Assembly (NCBI GenBank): GCA_039000515.1
Contig: JBCFYV010000100.1
Coordinates: 32,724,421-32,788,420, forward strand
Direction of reading: 5' to 3'
Source of the DNA: Timema cristinae
Lineage: Eukaryota; Arthropoda; Insecta; Phasmatodea; Timematidae
Length of the DNA stretch: 64,000 nt
Positions 35,065 to 45,835 of the stretch are shown here, piece after piece; position 1 is the first letter of the stretch; every line of letters begins with the position of its first letter. The position numbers were made by a program, and so were the translations under genes. The notes under the pieces are model-generated. The model was not told the origin of the DNA. It saw nothing but the letters and a program-made list of their open reading frames with translations, and searched no databases.

Positions 35065-38000
35065 ATCTTCTTCCAGACTTAGCACAAGGCTAACTACGCA
35101 ATAATAATAATAATAAAAGTAAATACATAATATTGTTTACTCCACCTAGTTTCTTATCAGTGATAGAAATGATAGCAAACAAATCTTTGGTAGAGTTTTG
35201 GTAGAGTCTTTTTTAAGAAATCAAAACTTTTTATTTTTCCAACATCGATATTATTTTACAATTACTATTTTTATTTTATAGATATTGGTAATATACATAT
35301 AATAATAATATTATTTAAAATGATAAATGGCTCATTTACACGGGAATCGAGTCTGAGACCTTTGGCTTAGTATACCAATGCTCTAACACTGAGCTATCCA
35401 CTAATCTCCCGTGCAGTATATAATATAAGATTGACAGCTCTAGATAGTAGGATGTGACGGACGAATACATTAGAATTAATTTTGTAACTGATCAAAGAGG
35501 TTTATTCTTGTTGGTATTATTTGGAGTAGCATAACCACGGGGGGATAGAGGGGTCTATAGTCCCCCCTATCTAGTTTAGTATGCCTCGAGATTTATGCAG
35601 ATACAAAGAAAAAATAAAATGGGGGAGGGAGGGTAAGGTATAACCAGTTAAACATTGTGAGCAATGAAAATATCAAGAGCCAACACATCCTTGTGTTGAT
35701 CCTCCCTAATAGTTCTAATTGATGTTCTTGCAGTCTAGGAAGTTCTGAAGATTACGGCAGGTTCCCAATCTTCTAGATTCACACGTGGTTCTATCGAGGA
35801 ATTGCACAGTGGCCAGACATTAACCTTTTATAAATAATCGGTGATTTTTTTGAAGGTATGTCTATGTGACGGCAGAGCCAATTTTAATTTAGGCCTATTT
35901 ATTTATTATTTTGTTAGATCATCTTATAATATTTAAAATAAAATGATCAATTTAACAAATACCAATAAAAATACCTTCTTTAAAAAGATTCTAGATGTAT
36001 ACAGACTAATGGTTATGAAATTCTCCTCCAGTAGTTGGAGGGAGCTCCCTTGAGACCTCTACTTCGCAATCATGTTTACTCTACGGTTTTTTATTCGTTG
36101 ATGTATGCTTAGAACTTGACCTAATAATAGTGATATAGACGTTAAAATAAAACTTACGTCCATTTTTTCTATCTCTCGATTGACATGGAAGGTCGCGTTA
36201 ACGGTTGAAGTATTCACAGAGGCCATATCCAGCTCCAGTTCACTCAACTGGATGAGTGTCTCTTCAACATCAGCACAAGGTGTATCGATCTCGGTGGTAA
36301 GCTGCAATCATAGCACACCAAGACAATCAAATACTCTCACAGGGAAAATTAATTCGGTTCTAGACTGAATCTTTGATGAATGTCCAAAAATTCGCTTAAA
36401 TGCTTTTAAATTTTGGAGATCGATTCTCCGGCTCTCGATTATACCTGTGAACAAGGGGATAAACGTGTTAAGCAGATTTTATCTTGTTTTATAGTGAAGG
36501 GAGTCCATGGTTAGAATTCCAGTTGGATTTACAAATGTGTTTTTGTTTCAATTTTATTTATTTATTTAGCAACGGGGAATGCCAGGCCTCCACCGTGGTT
36601 CAGATTCCACTTTAAACTGTAGGTCCTTCATTTCATCTCACAATCACCCTACCATTACACATTAGCGTAAGTGCGTATAACCCGAATGGGTAGTAAGACG
36701 CGATGCTAATAATAATAATAATATTTAGCACCACATCTTACTACCCGTTCATGTTACACGATTAAGTACTAATCACACTAATGGTAGGAATTGGGGAGTT
36801 TGAATATAGAGGAAGTGAACCCATATTTTCATGTAGGGAGAGTGTAAAATCGTTCAGGAACACCCCCAGTTCCAGTTCGACTGATATTTAAACCTTGATA
36901 TCTCCGTCCTTGGCAGTCTAGCTTAACCCAAAGCTAGCATGCTAGCTAACTACGCTACCAAGGTGAGTTTTTTTTTAGGGATTTCCTGCTTTCTCTCAAC
37001 GCACGTGAGGGTACATATCCTCTATATTCTAACTTTTCATCCCCACTTCATTCGTTTGGTTATGTGAATAGCTTGAAGCGTAAGTTAAACATTCTACATA
37101 TAAAAAAAATCTATTTACTCGCTTATTTTTTTATATTGATACTAAATTATACATATAGTTAAAATCGTACTACAATATAAAAATGTGTTGGTGTCCTATC
37201 ACTGCTTCACTCTTAAACCACTACACTCGATTGTGCTGAAATTCCACATGGCCATAACTTCGACATCCGGTAAATTATAGGTCGACTCTGGTTAGAATTT
37301 ACATCTGCCTTTTTGTTTCCAGTTGGTACCAAAAGCACTACTTTTTATCTTTTTTTATCAGCTTCTGCTTATAGAATTTTTGTTGGACCAACTTTGAAAG
37401 TTTCCCGCGAAATAGATACTAATTATAAAGAACATTAAGTTCAAAGGACAGATAATTAGCTAGTATGTAATAAATGAACATCGAAGATAAATGACAGCTG
37501 TGACAAGTCCTAATTTTAATTATTATATCTTAACTCAAAACTTGTAGGCCCACAAAGTTAACACACTTAACGTCAAAAAGACCTGCTTTGGTGGCTGCAA
37601 ACTCTAACGCCCGACTCTCACAATAGACTAGACTTCTGATAACGGGGAGATTGAGGTTCTAATCTCTGTCGATTGTATTGAGGGTGATTTTTTTCAAAAT
37701 GGTACTTCACTCTTCATCCACACAAATGCCGGTACACTTTCTAAAAATATGATCATCCTAATCCATAAAACCATTAGCGTATTAATAGACTATACTATAA
37801 CTCGAATGGTTAGTAAGACGTGGTGTTAAAAAAAAAAGATCACCAAGTCAACAATGAGATTCTTCAATTGTTTCCGAATGATTCTAACAGTCTATTTTAC
37901 ACATCTACCCCATTTAATTTACCTTCGTTACTGTTTCCATCCTGTGGCCTAAGTAAGTTTTTTATTCAAGTAATATATTTTCCACTACTGGCTTTCTAGA

Positions 38001-38886
38001 CCTCTAGTAGCTGCATATGCCTTATAATCTAACTTAAGACTAGGTCAGGCACATCATCCACTGCTAGTACGTTAATAATTTATCACTGTGAAAGGGTAAA
38101 CTCACATTTCACCCATGAAAACAAATGCCAGCATGCTGTAAATCGAACCTGCGACTCTTGGTACAGTAGACAAAGGTGTCAGACCACAAAATAACGTATC
38201 TGGTTGGATGGTCTGTTGTGCGTCTGATAATGAATATAGTCTTAACTAGCTCTGTTTAGGGTGAGATTAAAAACTTGAATCATTTTTAAGCTATGTTTTC
38301 TTTAATTTTAAGCTAAAATTAACAATATTTTATCAGGACATGTTTTAAGAGAATTATGCGTGATAAGGCCGCGAGATTATATACATATATATCCCTCGTA
38401 TCTAAGGGATAAATTAGTTATTTGGGATTCGTAATTATATTTTGCAATAAGCCGAGTTGATTAAGCCGTGTAATTAGAGGTGTTTAAAATTGATAAATAT
38501 ATTTTATGTATTTTGGATACTGTTTTACAATAAACAAATGTGACCAAGCTCTGGAATTACATACATCATTTAAAGCCTTTTGTGTTTAACAATATTTAAA
38601 TAATACTAAGCCACTAAAATCATGAAATAAACACATTGATACATATTTAAATTGTTCATAATAAGCATATTTAAGGCACCGTAAAGGAGCCAACCTCTTT
38701 TCACTAGACCTCTGCCACTGCACATATTCGTTAGAGAATATGGACTGCTTTTGCATACTAAAGTTAAAAAAACAAAGCCGACAACATTGGTTGATTACCA
38801 ACTTTATGGAGTTGTTCCATCGCCCCAGGTGTCGCCATTGAAAGAACGGCCGTAGCCAAGAATAAAATGGCAGCTCTGCTATCCAT
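27483..38886 (-). CDS. ML-domain, GM2-activator-like secreted lipid-binding protein, copy 2 (exons joined)
   Basis: Exons: 1 at about 38799-38886, 2 at 36158-36301, 3 at 31021-31185, 4 at 27483-27650. The predicted product is about 186 residues, close to human GM2 activator (193). It has a hydrophobic signal peptide starting MDSRAAILF. Exon 2 holds the first cysteine (IDTPCADVEE). Exon 3 holds WNC, DCY, NAC and SSCPIKP. Exon 4 starts GTYQIINAPF and contains the last cysteine (KKVACV). The CPIKP-GTY junction corresponds to CPFKEGTY in GM2 activator, and six cysteines would form the three disulfides usual for ML domains. ML proteins bind single lipids; extracellular or lysosomal action is inferred. 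The C-terminal tail (IEKFVKYGL) differs from copies 1 and 3. The exon 1 to exon 2 phase is unresolved. Confidence 0.75.
28052..28187. mobile_element. Hairpin MITE, unit 2
   Basis: Same element and site as in unit 1; ends TAAGTGCTCAAAATGG / rc TAAGTGCACAAAATGG. Confidence 0.7.
28880..30025. repeat. Family D, long foldback with tRNA-like modules at both ends, unit 2
   Basis: The left arm (28880-29035) and right arm (about 29850-30025) are inverted copies. Each holds a tRNA-Lys-like module pointing outwards (right: GGATAGCTCAGTGGTTAGAG, GGTCCCGGGTTCAATTCCCG). The left part is split by 612 bases (29036-29647) absent from unit 1. Confidence 0.6.
29036..29647. other. 612-base insertion of unknown type, unit 2
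   Basis: Interrupts the AAGGCAAAGTCTATGATG motif that is continuous in unit 1. It contains no open frame of note and no terminal repeat that I could recognise. Confidence 0.5.
30095..30372 (-). mobile_element. SINE-E, unit 2 (shared site)
   Basis: Ortholog of 9962-10243, with a small insertion in the body (TTATGATTAATACACG) also seen in unit 3. Confidence 0.65.
30768..30958. repeat. Minisatellite in intron 3, three units, unit 2
   Basis: Same repeat and copy number as in unit 1, with an added (CA)n run at its end. Confidence 0.65.
31021..31185 (-). CDS. Copy 2 exon 3
   Basis: Open, 55 codons, with WNCEENYGDDSFDCYNQ and SSCPIKP, and donor CCG|GTGAGT. The loop between the first two cysteines differs from the other copies. 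The adjoining (TA)n run is very short here. Confidence 0.75.
31345..31552 (-). mobile_element. SINE-C with internal deletion, unit 2
   Basis: Ortholog of the unit 1 copy, but about 140 bases of the distal body are missing. Unit 3 has the same deletion. Confidence 0.6.
31890..33654. other. Intron between exons 3 and 2, unit 2
   Basis: Counterpart of 12047-13784; nothing beyond AT-rich homologous sequence. Confidence 0.5.
33655..33845 (+). mobile_element. SINE-C, second copy, internally deleted, unit 2
   Basis: Head intact; about 110 bases of body are missing between TATTTTTTACT and CATCGGGACATG. Units 1 and 3 keep that part. Confidence 0.6.
34087..34671 (+). mobile_element. RTE/SINE-like retroposon, unit 2 only
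   Basis: 585 bases inserted where units 1 and 3 read on directly (CTTTTATAACA|AAATAAAA). The ends ACTAGCTTTTACCCG...GGCTTCGCCCGC and CTTTCGCATTTATAATATTAGTA resemble retroposon ends common in arthropod genomes. There is no coding frame and no tRNA-like head. The family name is from memory, so the class is tentative. Confidence 0.6.
34740..35062 (+). mobile_element. Non-LTR retrotransposon 3' end with hairpin, unit 2
   Basis: Ortholog of the unit 1 element with the same AGTGCTGGCC/GGCCAGCACT hairpin and a longer (ATT)n tail (35030-35062). The corresponding part is deleted in unit 3 near 60545. Confidence 0.5.
35320..35432 (-). repeat. Family D, short copy, unit 2
   Basis: Ortholog of 15170-15300; absent in unit 3 because of the deletion near 60545. 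Confidence 0.5.
36158..36301 (-). CDS. Copy 2 exon 2
   Basis: Open, 48 codons (LTTEIDTPCADVEE ... REIEKMD), the same length as in copy 3. Acceptor ATGATTGCAG, donor GAC|GTAAGT. Substitutions relative to copy 3 preserve the reading frame and the cysteine. Confidence 0.75.
36574..36722 (+). mobile_element. SINE-E fragment inserted in a SINE-F tail, unit 2 only
   Basis: The tail-side half from GGGGAATGCCAGGCC to GCTAATAATAATAATAAT, inserted in the TTTATTTATTTAGC run at the end of a SINE-F. Confidence 0.65.
36723..36968 (-). mobile_element. SINE-F in intron 1, unit 2
   Basis: Ortholog of 16410-16665, with a SINE-E inserted at its tail. Confidence 0.6.
37582..37835 (+). mobile_element. SINE-F, plus copy in intron 1, unit 2
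   Basis: Ortholog of 17262-17522. Confidence 0.55.
37920..38205 (-). mobile_element. SINE-B, unit 2
   Basis: Ortholog of the unit 1 copy in intron 1. Confidence 0.55.
38799..38886 (-). CDS. Copy 2 exon 1, signal peptide
   Basis: Intact signal-peptide frame beginning MDSRAAILF and continuing through LSMATPGAMEQLHK. The frame closes soon after the exon because of an extra A in a poly(A)/poly(T) run in the intron, in line with non-coding sequence there. The donor GGTAATC is conserved in all copies. Confidence 0.65.
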
Positions 38887-38979
38887 AACGTGTTGAAACT
38901 CTTTGAAGCTCAAATAAAGAATAAAATAAAATGTTGATCAAGACTAGCAATTTCAGATGATAAATAAATGTGCAGTATT

Positions 38980-38987
38980 ATTATATA
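38980..38987 (-). promoter_or_regulatory. Copy 2 TATA-like box
   Basis: GCTATATAATAA context on the minus strand, about 95 bases upstream of the copy 2 ATG. Confidence 0.4.
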
Positions 38988-39189
38988 GCCTTGAGCTGAA
39001 TGCTATTCGACCTTTATGAGAAATAATAGTAATTTAAAAAAAATTGCAATGCAGGAATTAATTAGCGTGGTTGTGATACATATATACAGGATGATTTGTA
39101 ATTATATACAATAAATTGGTGAAGTGTAATCTACACTGAAAAATAAAAATAATTCTCCTCACAACATACTGCTGTGACCGTTTCAACCG

Positions 39190-39879
39190 GGTTTGGCATA
39201 AGTTGCTTTACCGCTGCTTTCCTTAGCTCAGCCCAAGTCAAGTTTTAAAAGAATGTTTACAATTTTGAAAATAAAACGTTACAGGCCTATGCTACTACAA
39301 GCCCTGCATGAATACGATCCTGATAGGTGCCTTCAATTCTGTGAGGAGTACACAATTCGAAACTAGGTGGATCCTGAATTCTATAAACGTATATTGTGGA
39401 CCGATGAAACTACTTTTTAAAGTAAATGGATGTGGTAATAGGCACAACTGTGTTTATTGGGCAACTGAAAATCTACATGCCATCGTCACTGAATAATTGA
39501 ATGTACCAGATGTCATAGTTTAGGCAGGGATATGAAGTGCAGGTATAATTGGACCTTACTTATTCTCTGGAACAGTGACCTCGGTTAACTACCTGGAAAT
39601 GCTTCATGAAGTACTAATCAAAATAGAGAAAAGCCCTAATTTTGAAAACATGGACAGAATTATTGGGCGGGAAGCAAGAAGGAACTTCCCGCACTTTTCA
39701 CTTTCCATCCAAAAAACTTCCCGCACTTTTCACGTTCCATCCATAACTTTTTAAATGAGGAGTTCGGCGAGTGGGTAAGTACAAGAGGAACCATTTGGAG
39801 CTACCTGCAAGATCTCCAGATTTAGCCCCAGGTGACTTCTTCATGTAGTGAATAATGTAAAACGTTGTTTTTTCTATGA

Positions 39880-39917
<38 letters not shown>

Positions 39918-40290
39918 GCACCGCGTCTTACTACCCGTTCGGTTTATACGTACTTACGCTAATGTGTAATGGTAGGGTGATTGTTAGATGAAATGAAGGA
40001 CCTACAGTTTAACGTGGAATCCGAACCACGGTGGAGGCCTGGCATTTTTATTTATGAAACCGCATGATTGGGTCCATTTGAAATAAGTTATAGAATTTAA
40101 TTTCAAGAAATATTTGAGCCATAATTGTATGATAGAATCTCTAAATCTGTATCAGATAGGTGTTTAAATTTATCAAAAACAATGGCAGTCCCCCCCAAGC
40201 AGTTATTATAACAGGTTAATTATTTTTTTATGTTTTTAAGATAAAATAGGATATCTTCCGTTTTCGGTAAAGCGACTTATCCCAAACTCT
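39190..40290 (+). mobile_element. Inner mariner nested in the outer one, unit 2
   Basis: Ends GTTTGGCATAAGTTGCTTTACC and rc GTTTGGGATAAGTCGCTTTACC. Carries WTDETTF, GNRHNCVYWATENLHAIVTE and a proline-rich catalytic-end remnant (SRFSPR region), all frame-broken. Longer than the unit 1 copy because of a SINE-E fragment at 39879-40047 and a short local duplication near 39690-39740. Confidence 0.75.
39879..40047 (-). mobile_element. SINE-E fragment inside the inner mariner, unit 2 only
   Basis: The tail half of a SINE-E between two TATGAA copies; unit 1 reads through here uninterrupted (TTTCTATGAAACTTATG). Confidence 0.7.
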
Positions 40291-40639
40291 ATATATCGAG
40301 ACATGGAAACATTTCGGGGTAGCATAGCGCATGCGTCATTCGTCGTGTTGGAGACGTGGAGCGTAACACTCGGTTACTTTATGGGATTGAAAGTGGCCAG
40401 TAAGGTGGGGGGTTGTAGGGGGGTCAATACAAAAACTAAGAACTGACCTATTTGATTCTGATTTGCGGTGAGGAGTGACAGAATTCCATTGTCACTGCTC
40501 GTACGTATACTGCAAGTTTTCCTGTCAGACAACACCAGAATCCAAATACATATGTTGCAATAAATCGTTGACTGAGAAAAACTGATTACTTTACACCTGT
40601 GATGGTTAACACTGGTAGGCCATGACGTCACAGAACAAT

Positions 40640-41470
40640 TACAATGGAAGAGGCAATTCTGAAATATGTGGAACGTTGACCAAATACAAGTACACTATTA
40701 CTATCTGCACATCATCACATGTTGTAGACGTGCGTGTGGAGAACAGTAGATTAATAATTATTGTAACCCTTCCATTTTCAGGAGTTAAGCCAAATCTCAA
40801 TTTTGAAAGCCATAGGACATTTCTCGAATGGCTAGTGCACCTCCACACTACGGATCCAAAATTCCTCAGCAGAGCACTGGCAATGGATGACGTAACATTT
40901 ACCAAAAATTCCAGTGTAAGTCCCCACAACCATTATATTTGGGCCAAAACAATTCAGAATGCCATTCTGCAGGTCCGTTTGCAGTATCATTATTTCTCCA
41001 TTGACGTTTGGGTTGAAGTCGTGGGAGATATTTTACTTGAACTGTATGAAACTCCTGCACGACTATGAGGAGAAAGCTACTCTCACTTTCTACAGACCGT
41101 TCTCCCTCAAGTACTGGAGGACGTTCCACTGGCAACGTGGCTGAACATATCTCTGCTTCAGAATGGAGTCGTTGCACATTATGACTATCCTGTCTGACGC
41201 AATTTGGACAGATTTTATCCCAGCCGGTGGATAGGACGCAGTGGTCTTCTGGTCATGGTGACACATGAAAGGAATTGTGTACTCTCAACGGTACATCACG
41301 AGAGAACATCTGTATAGTTCAATTTTGGATGCTGGAAATACGATCCAACATATGCCACACAGCTTTCAACGAACATGGCAGTCATGATACAGGAAAGCTG
41401 AATTGTGTTGTGAAGACAAAGGTGGACACTTCGAACATCTCCTATTAACATGCTATATTCCCTTATCTAG
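40640..41470 (+). pseudogene. Decayed outer mariner transposase, unit 2
   Basis: An open stretch of 148 codons (to 41068) contains FLEWLVHLHTTDPKFLSRAL, MDDVTFTKNSSVSPHNHYIW and FSIDVWVEVVGDILLELYET. These match the N-terminal half of the catalytic domain of insect mariner-like transposases. The C-terminal half continues frameshifted towards 41470. Not functional. Confidence 0.7.
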
Positions 41471-41970
41471 GACAATAAAAAAAACTTTATGGCGTAACGG
41501 TAATCTTTGTTTGACCTGTCGTTAAAGAAGCGGCCCTGGCAATATGTTGTTAAGAGATTTTTAATTTATTTTTAAGTGTCGATTCCACTGCACCACTTTA
41601 TTGTATAAAATTACAAATCACCCTGTATAAAAACGAATCCACACGTATTCATGACACATGTCTATTGAGTGGAAAGTTTCCAGCTGCACGAGGTCTTCCG
41701 TTCTAGTCACCGCTCATATGAACATGCAACGTTCATAAATAACATAAATTACGATATAACATTGTTATCAAGTTCAGATTAAAACATAATATAGGTAAGA
41801 ACAATGATTTAGGTTGATTTAATTTTTAAGCGTATGGCGTTTAAGTACAAACCTAATTTTTTAAAAGAAGAACATCTAATATCTAGAAATGTTAGTGGAT
41901 ATTCTTACACGTCATTCACATTTTAAGTCATGTGATCTGCAGTTGTCACTTTTGATAGATACTATCGTCG

Positions 41971-42234
41971 GTGACCTGGTGGTCTAGGTGTAAGGTGTCG
42001 GACTTCTGTGCTGGTGGCTGGGGTTCAATCCTAGGTCCCGGCACAGATTTATCTGATTACCAAACACTCCCTTCACCTCTTACAAGACATCTTGTGAATG
42101 TGAGGAATGCCAGGCCTCCACCGTGGTTCGGATTCCACGTTAAACTGTAGGTCCTTCATTTCATCTCACAATCACCCTACCATTACACATTAGCGTAAGT
42201 GCGTATAACCCGAACGGGTAGTAAGACGCGGTGC

Positions 42235-42278
<44 letters not shown>

Positions 42279-42280
42279 TA
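41971..42280 (+). mobile_element. SINE-E, full length, at the right edge of unit 2
   Basis: Best full copy in plus orientation: head GGTGACCTGGTGGTCTAGGT and GGGGTTCAATCC, body CGTGGTTCGGATTCCACG, tail CCCGAACGGGTAGTAAGACG followed by (TAA)n. Confidence 0.75.
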
Positions 42281-42690
42281 CTTTAAGGGATTCCATGTAT
42301 AATATTAGATTGTTAGAGGCTCCCTTTTACCAACAAATGTCTAGTTTGTACATTGTTTACATTGAGTTACGTGGATCTTTTCGACGTAAGCAAGGAACTT
42401 TGATAAAATTCAGCACGTTTGTTTAACAGACAGGGTATATTGGGATTTGGTTATAATGTATTATAATGTTAAGAGGTCATTACGTCATCAATGTGTAGGT
42501 TATAAATTGTGTACATTGTATGTCGCGTGAAGTTTCATACCTTGCCCAAAGAACTTTGAGAAATTACAGTACACTTTTACTAAACTAAGCGTACTGAATT
42601 TTATTATAAAAGGTGGGACTCTGGGTATGAGGGGAGACTTTATAATTGTTCGAAATAAATCAAATTTTGTTTCGGTTGGTACGTTTAGTA
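42281..42690. other. Spacer between units 2 and 3
   Basis: About 400 bases without recognisable feature; the right end grades into the start of unit 3. Confidence 0.4.
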
Positions 42691-42982
42691 CCATCTCTGT
42701 GGTCTAGTGGTCAGAATTCCTCGCTACGGGTTTAAAGGTCCCAGGTTCGATCAACTGTGCTTCCAGACTTTTTTTGAGAGTCTGAAACCGTGTCTACTCA
42801 GCCTCATGATGACAAATTAGGAGCATCTTGGAGCGAAAAACTTATGATCCCGGTCTAGAAAACTGGGATTAACGACCAGAGAGATTTTTATGTAACCTAC
42901 ATAACACCCTCTATACAAGGATGCTGGCAATATGGTTGCTATGGCTTGATTGTGGGCTGATGCCATAGAGGATTTGTATTAT
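42691..42982 (+). mobile_element. SINE-A (tRNA-Glu-like head), unit 3
   Basis: Best copy of the family: TGTGGTCTAGTGGTCAGAAT then GGTCCCAGGTTCGATC, close to the promoter boxes of tRNA-Glu, then a body of about 210 bases. Confidence 0.65.
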
Positions 42983-43714
42983 TTTTATATGCGTTTAGTT
43001 TAATATTCTACACATAGTAATCTAAAATCAACCTCAGTGGTTTAAAGTAGAGTGCTAGATTCAGTATCCAATGTTGGTGAGTTTAAACCTAGCTAGGTTT
43101 GACGGATTTTTCTTGAGCAATAAAAGTATGTAGCACAACTTTCTTCGGAGAGGAATTAAGTCCGTTGGTCCCTTGTCGACTGTGACGTGTAGAAAAACCC
43201 TCGATGATGTGTGAAAATAGCTTTCCCTGCAAATATATAGGACCTATAGTGCTCACTCATAGATATTTGCGTGTGTTGATGTAATCAGTCGGTTCATAAA
43301 GTGAACAAATACTAGAAATAAATGAAAAATTAAACTAAATATTTTTCGGATATTTTTTATGGTCGTTAATTAATTTGACCAGGACTTTTTATATTATTGT
43401 GAAAAGTTTTTGTTTTAATACCCATAAGCTCATGACAAATATTCAAGAACTATTGATATTTTAATACGTATAAAAATAAAGCAGATGCATCTTGTGAACT
43501 AATATTTTATTTACCATGGCCAAAAGAGTTGTTTGTCTTAAAACAGCACAAATACTGAATTTGACTCACGTTCTCTTCCATACCACCTTAAACACATGAT
43601 AAAAAACAAATGCAATCTACTGCCAAGAAAATATCGCACTTGGAAACTGAAGTGATAGCAGCTAATGGCCCTCTATATTAAATTGCGTATTACCGAATTT
43701 TCTTACGAATTGAC

Positions 43715-44535
43715 TAGGTACGGCTTGTGTATAGGCACTGCGGAACTGCAGCACCCCCTTTTTCCACTTGATATCATCGATAAAATTTAATATAACAAGT
43801 CATTTTTCTTTAATCCTTTATTTATTTTTGCAGTATAATAAATATTCCTTAAGCTTAATGTCATTACTTCAGTGCCACCCCCCAGTTTATGAAAAAGATA
43901 CAAAAATATTTGTAGGAAGCTGTGAGCTTCACAGTGCTAACGACGTGGTGTTTGACTGTTGTGCGCATGCGCACAAAGGTGGGGTTGGGGAGGAAGGCGG
44001 GACTGCCAGGTAGAGAGAGCACTGTTGCTCTCGCAGTGCTGGCTCTGGCGTGATGGTGGAAGGAATCTTTTTTTCCTCAGCGTGTGTTGTGTTTTAAAAT
44101 CGTGTACCATATTCTTGAATGGAATAAAGTTTAGAAGAGTGTATAGTTAGATTAATATTCTGCTTCCAGCTATTCTATTAGATTCATTATTTTTTCGGTT
44201 ATTTTATTTAACAGAAAGACTAAATCCGCTAGCAGTACTTTCAAAGGAGAAAAATGTTCTCAATTGTCATCCAGAGATCAAGGGGAACATTATTTAACAT
44301 TTTGCGCAAATTTAAACAAGAAGAATGGATTTCATTTTTAAATGAATAGATCAAGCTTGAACTGTAACAATTTAATTTAAAATAAGTAAAAAAGTTTGGT
44401 GTTTTTGTTAAGATTTTATCAAGTTCTCGCATAAATTTTCTTTTTCTACATGTTTTTTTTTTTTCCTTTTACACAATTTTAAAACAAAGGCTTCTGGAGT
44501 AGCACTCCCACAATTTTAGCTACGAACAGCCACTG
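43715..44535. mobile_element. Non-autonomous hAT element, unit 3
   Basis: Ortholog of the unit 1 element, with the same GAATTGAC duplication at 43707-43714 and 44536-44543. The end sequences are more degraded. Confidence 0.75.
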
Positions 44536-44894
44536 GAATTGACATCTCGGAATGCTAGAAAAAGTTGATAGATCTACTTTCACCTATCCATATGTCAAGT
44601 CATGTTATCTGCAGCCAACTATATATATATATATACATATATATATAATCATTACCTATAAAATAAAACTATAATTTAGTGACATTTTTAATCAAAGTTG
44701 ACTGTAAATATGTGTTGAATTTAATAAAAGGACGTGTTTCAATAACGTAAAATCATAGGAAAACCAAGACAAGATGTTATTCATCGAAGCAAGTTTTGTT
44801 GCATATGCACAGAACCTATCACTAAAGCTGGAATAAATAGCCAAGCTATTATATTTGTTAGTTAAAGTTACAGCTGATTATAGATAATAAATCA

Positions 44895-45125
44895 TTAAAA
44901 TTGTATGACACTCGGGTACGGGAATCGAACCCGGGACCCTTAACTTAGTACGCCAATTCTCTAAATGCTAAGTAATCCAGGAATAGTCCCGTGCCCAGGG
45001 TCAATTTTTAGTCATATTTAAAGGCAGAGTCATTGAGGAATGTGTGAAAATCGTCATCTACATATGAACGAGCAATTAAACTCACGATATTTCAGATAAT
45101 GCAGCCATTTTCGACTCAGGAGGGC
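44895..45125 (-). repeat. Family D, unit 3
   Basis: Ortholog of 3815-4110; keeps GGTCCCGGGTTCGATTCCCG. Confidence 0.55.
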
Positions 45126-45639
45126 TTTATGCCGCAAATATTTCTAACTGGTTACATTCCTTTGTGACCTTGAGTCACATAATTCAGATGGTTTAACTTT
45201 ATTACTTTCAAACATAGTTTAAATAAAAACATAAAATTATTGTGCCCCATTTGTACCTAAAGATCACCATTTGTGATGTTAAACGTTGCCTGCAATACGT
45301 ATTAATTCTCGGTGGACCGTACTTTATTTCAATTTCTCATTACTTCCCTTATCTTACCACAAATATAATTGCAATATTCGTTTATTCTTTGTTAGTGATA
45401 GTTAATGCCGAAGTTGCCTCGTTTTTTCTTTTATATTTGCGTCTGAAGCTATGATTATATTATTAGGCTTTATTTGCTCTTCCGTGTGTAAGAAATTAAT
45501 GGCGTGTGTCATCGAATTACTCGTGTTATGCATGTTTTACTGTGTTTAATGGTCAAGCTGGCAGTCCATATGTGATTTCCATATTTTGTAAAATATATTT
45601 TTACTATCGTGCCTAACTGCCTGTTCAGACTTTACGCAT

Positions 45640-45835
45640 ATATACTAATTACGCTGGTGAGTTAGGGACGAGAACGGTTGAATTAAGAACAAGTGTACCC
45701 AAATTTGTGTGGAGAGAGAGGAAAACTTAGTAAATCTAAGTTGAATTTGAACACTGATCTCCCTGTCATTGGCAGTCAAGTCAATTGCGAGTGTGATGCC
45801 TTAATCCATGTGGCCACCGAAGTGGGTCTCAATTT
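45640..45835 (-). mobile_element. SINE-F, degenerate, unit 3
   Basis: Ortholog of 4556-4752. Confidence 0.5.

Larger units (their letters stand above)
39087..41625 (+). mobile_element. Tc1/mariner-type element (outer), unit 2
   Basis: About 2.5 kb, flanked by TA, with inverted ends of about 29 bases (CAGGATGATTTGTAATTATA / rc CAGGGTGATTTGTAATTTTA, both continuing to ACAATAAA). It holds the decayed outer transposase, the nested inner mariner (39190-40290) and a SINE-E fragment inside that, a three-level nesting. Confidence 0.85.
25337..41970. repeat. Segmental duplication unit 2
   Basis: Second unit. Homology with unit 1 starts in the motif around TTGTCGACTGTGACG (unit 1 near 545) directly after a truncated SINE-B, so unit 2 lacks the first 540 bases. 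About 5.7 kb (unit 1 positions 1200-6880) is replaced by an AT-rich palindrome. Unit 2 contains an intact-looking ML gene copy. Its specific insertions are an RTE/SINE-like retroposon, three SINE-E copies, and 612 bases at 29036-29647. It ends near a full-length SINE-E at 41971. Confidence 0.85.

Noticed and set aside
42691..42770. tRNA-Glu gene
   Set aside because: A- and B-box-like motifs are present but the arms do not close and a SINE body follows; also present in unit 1.
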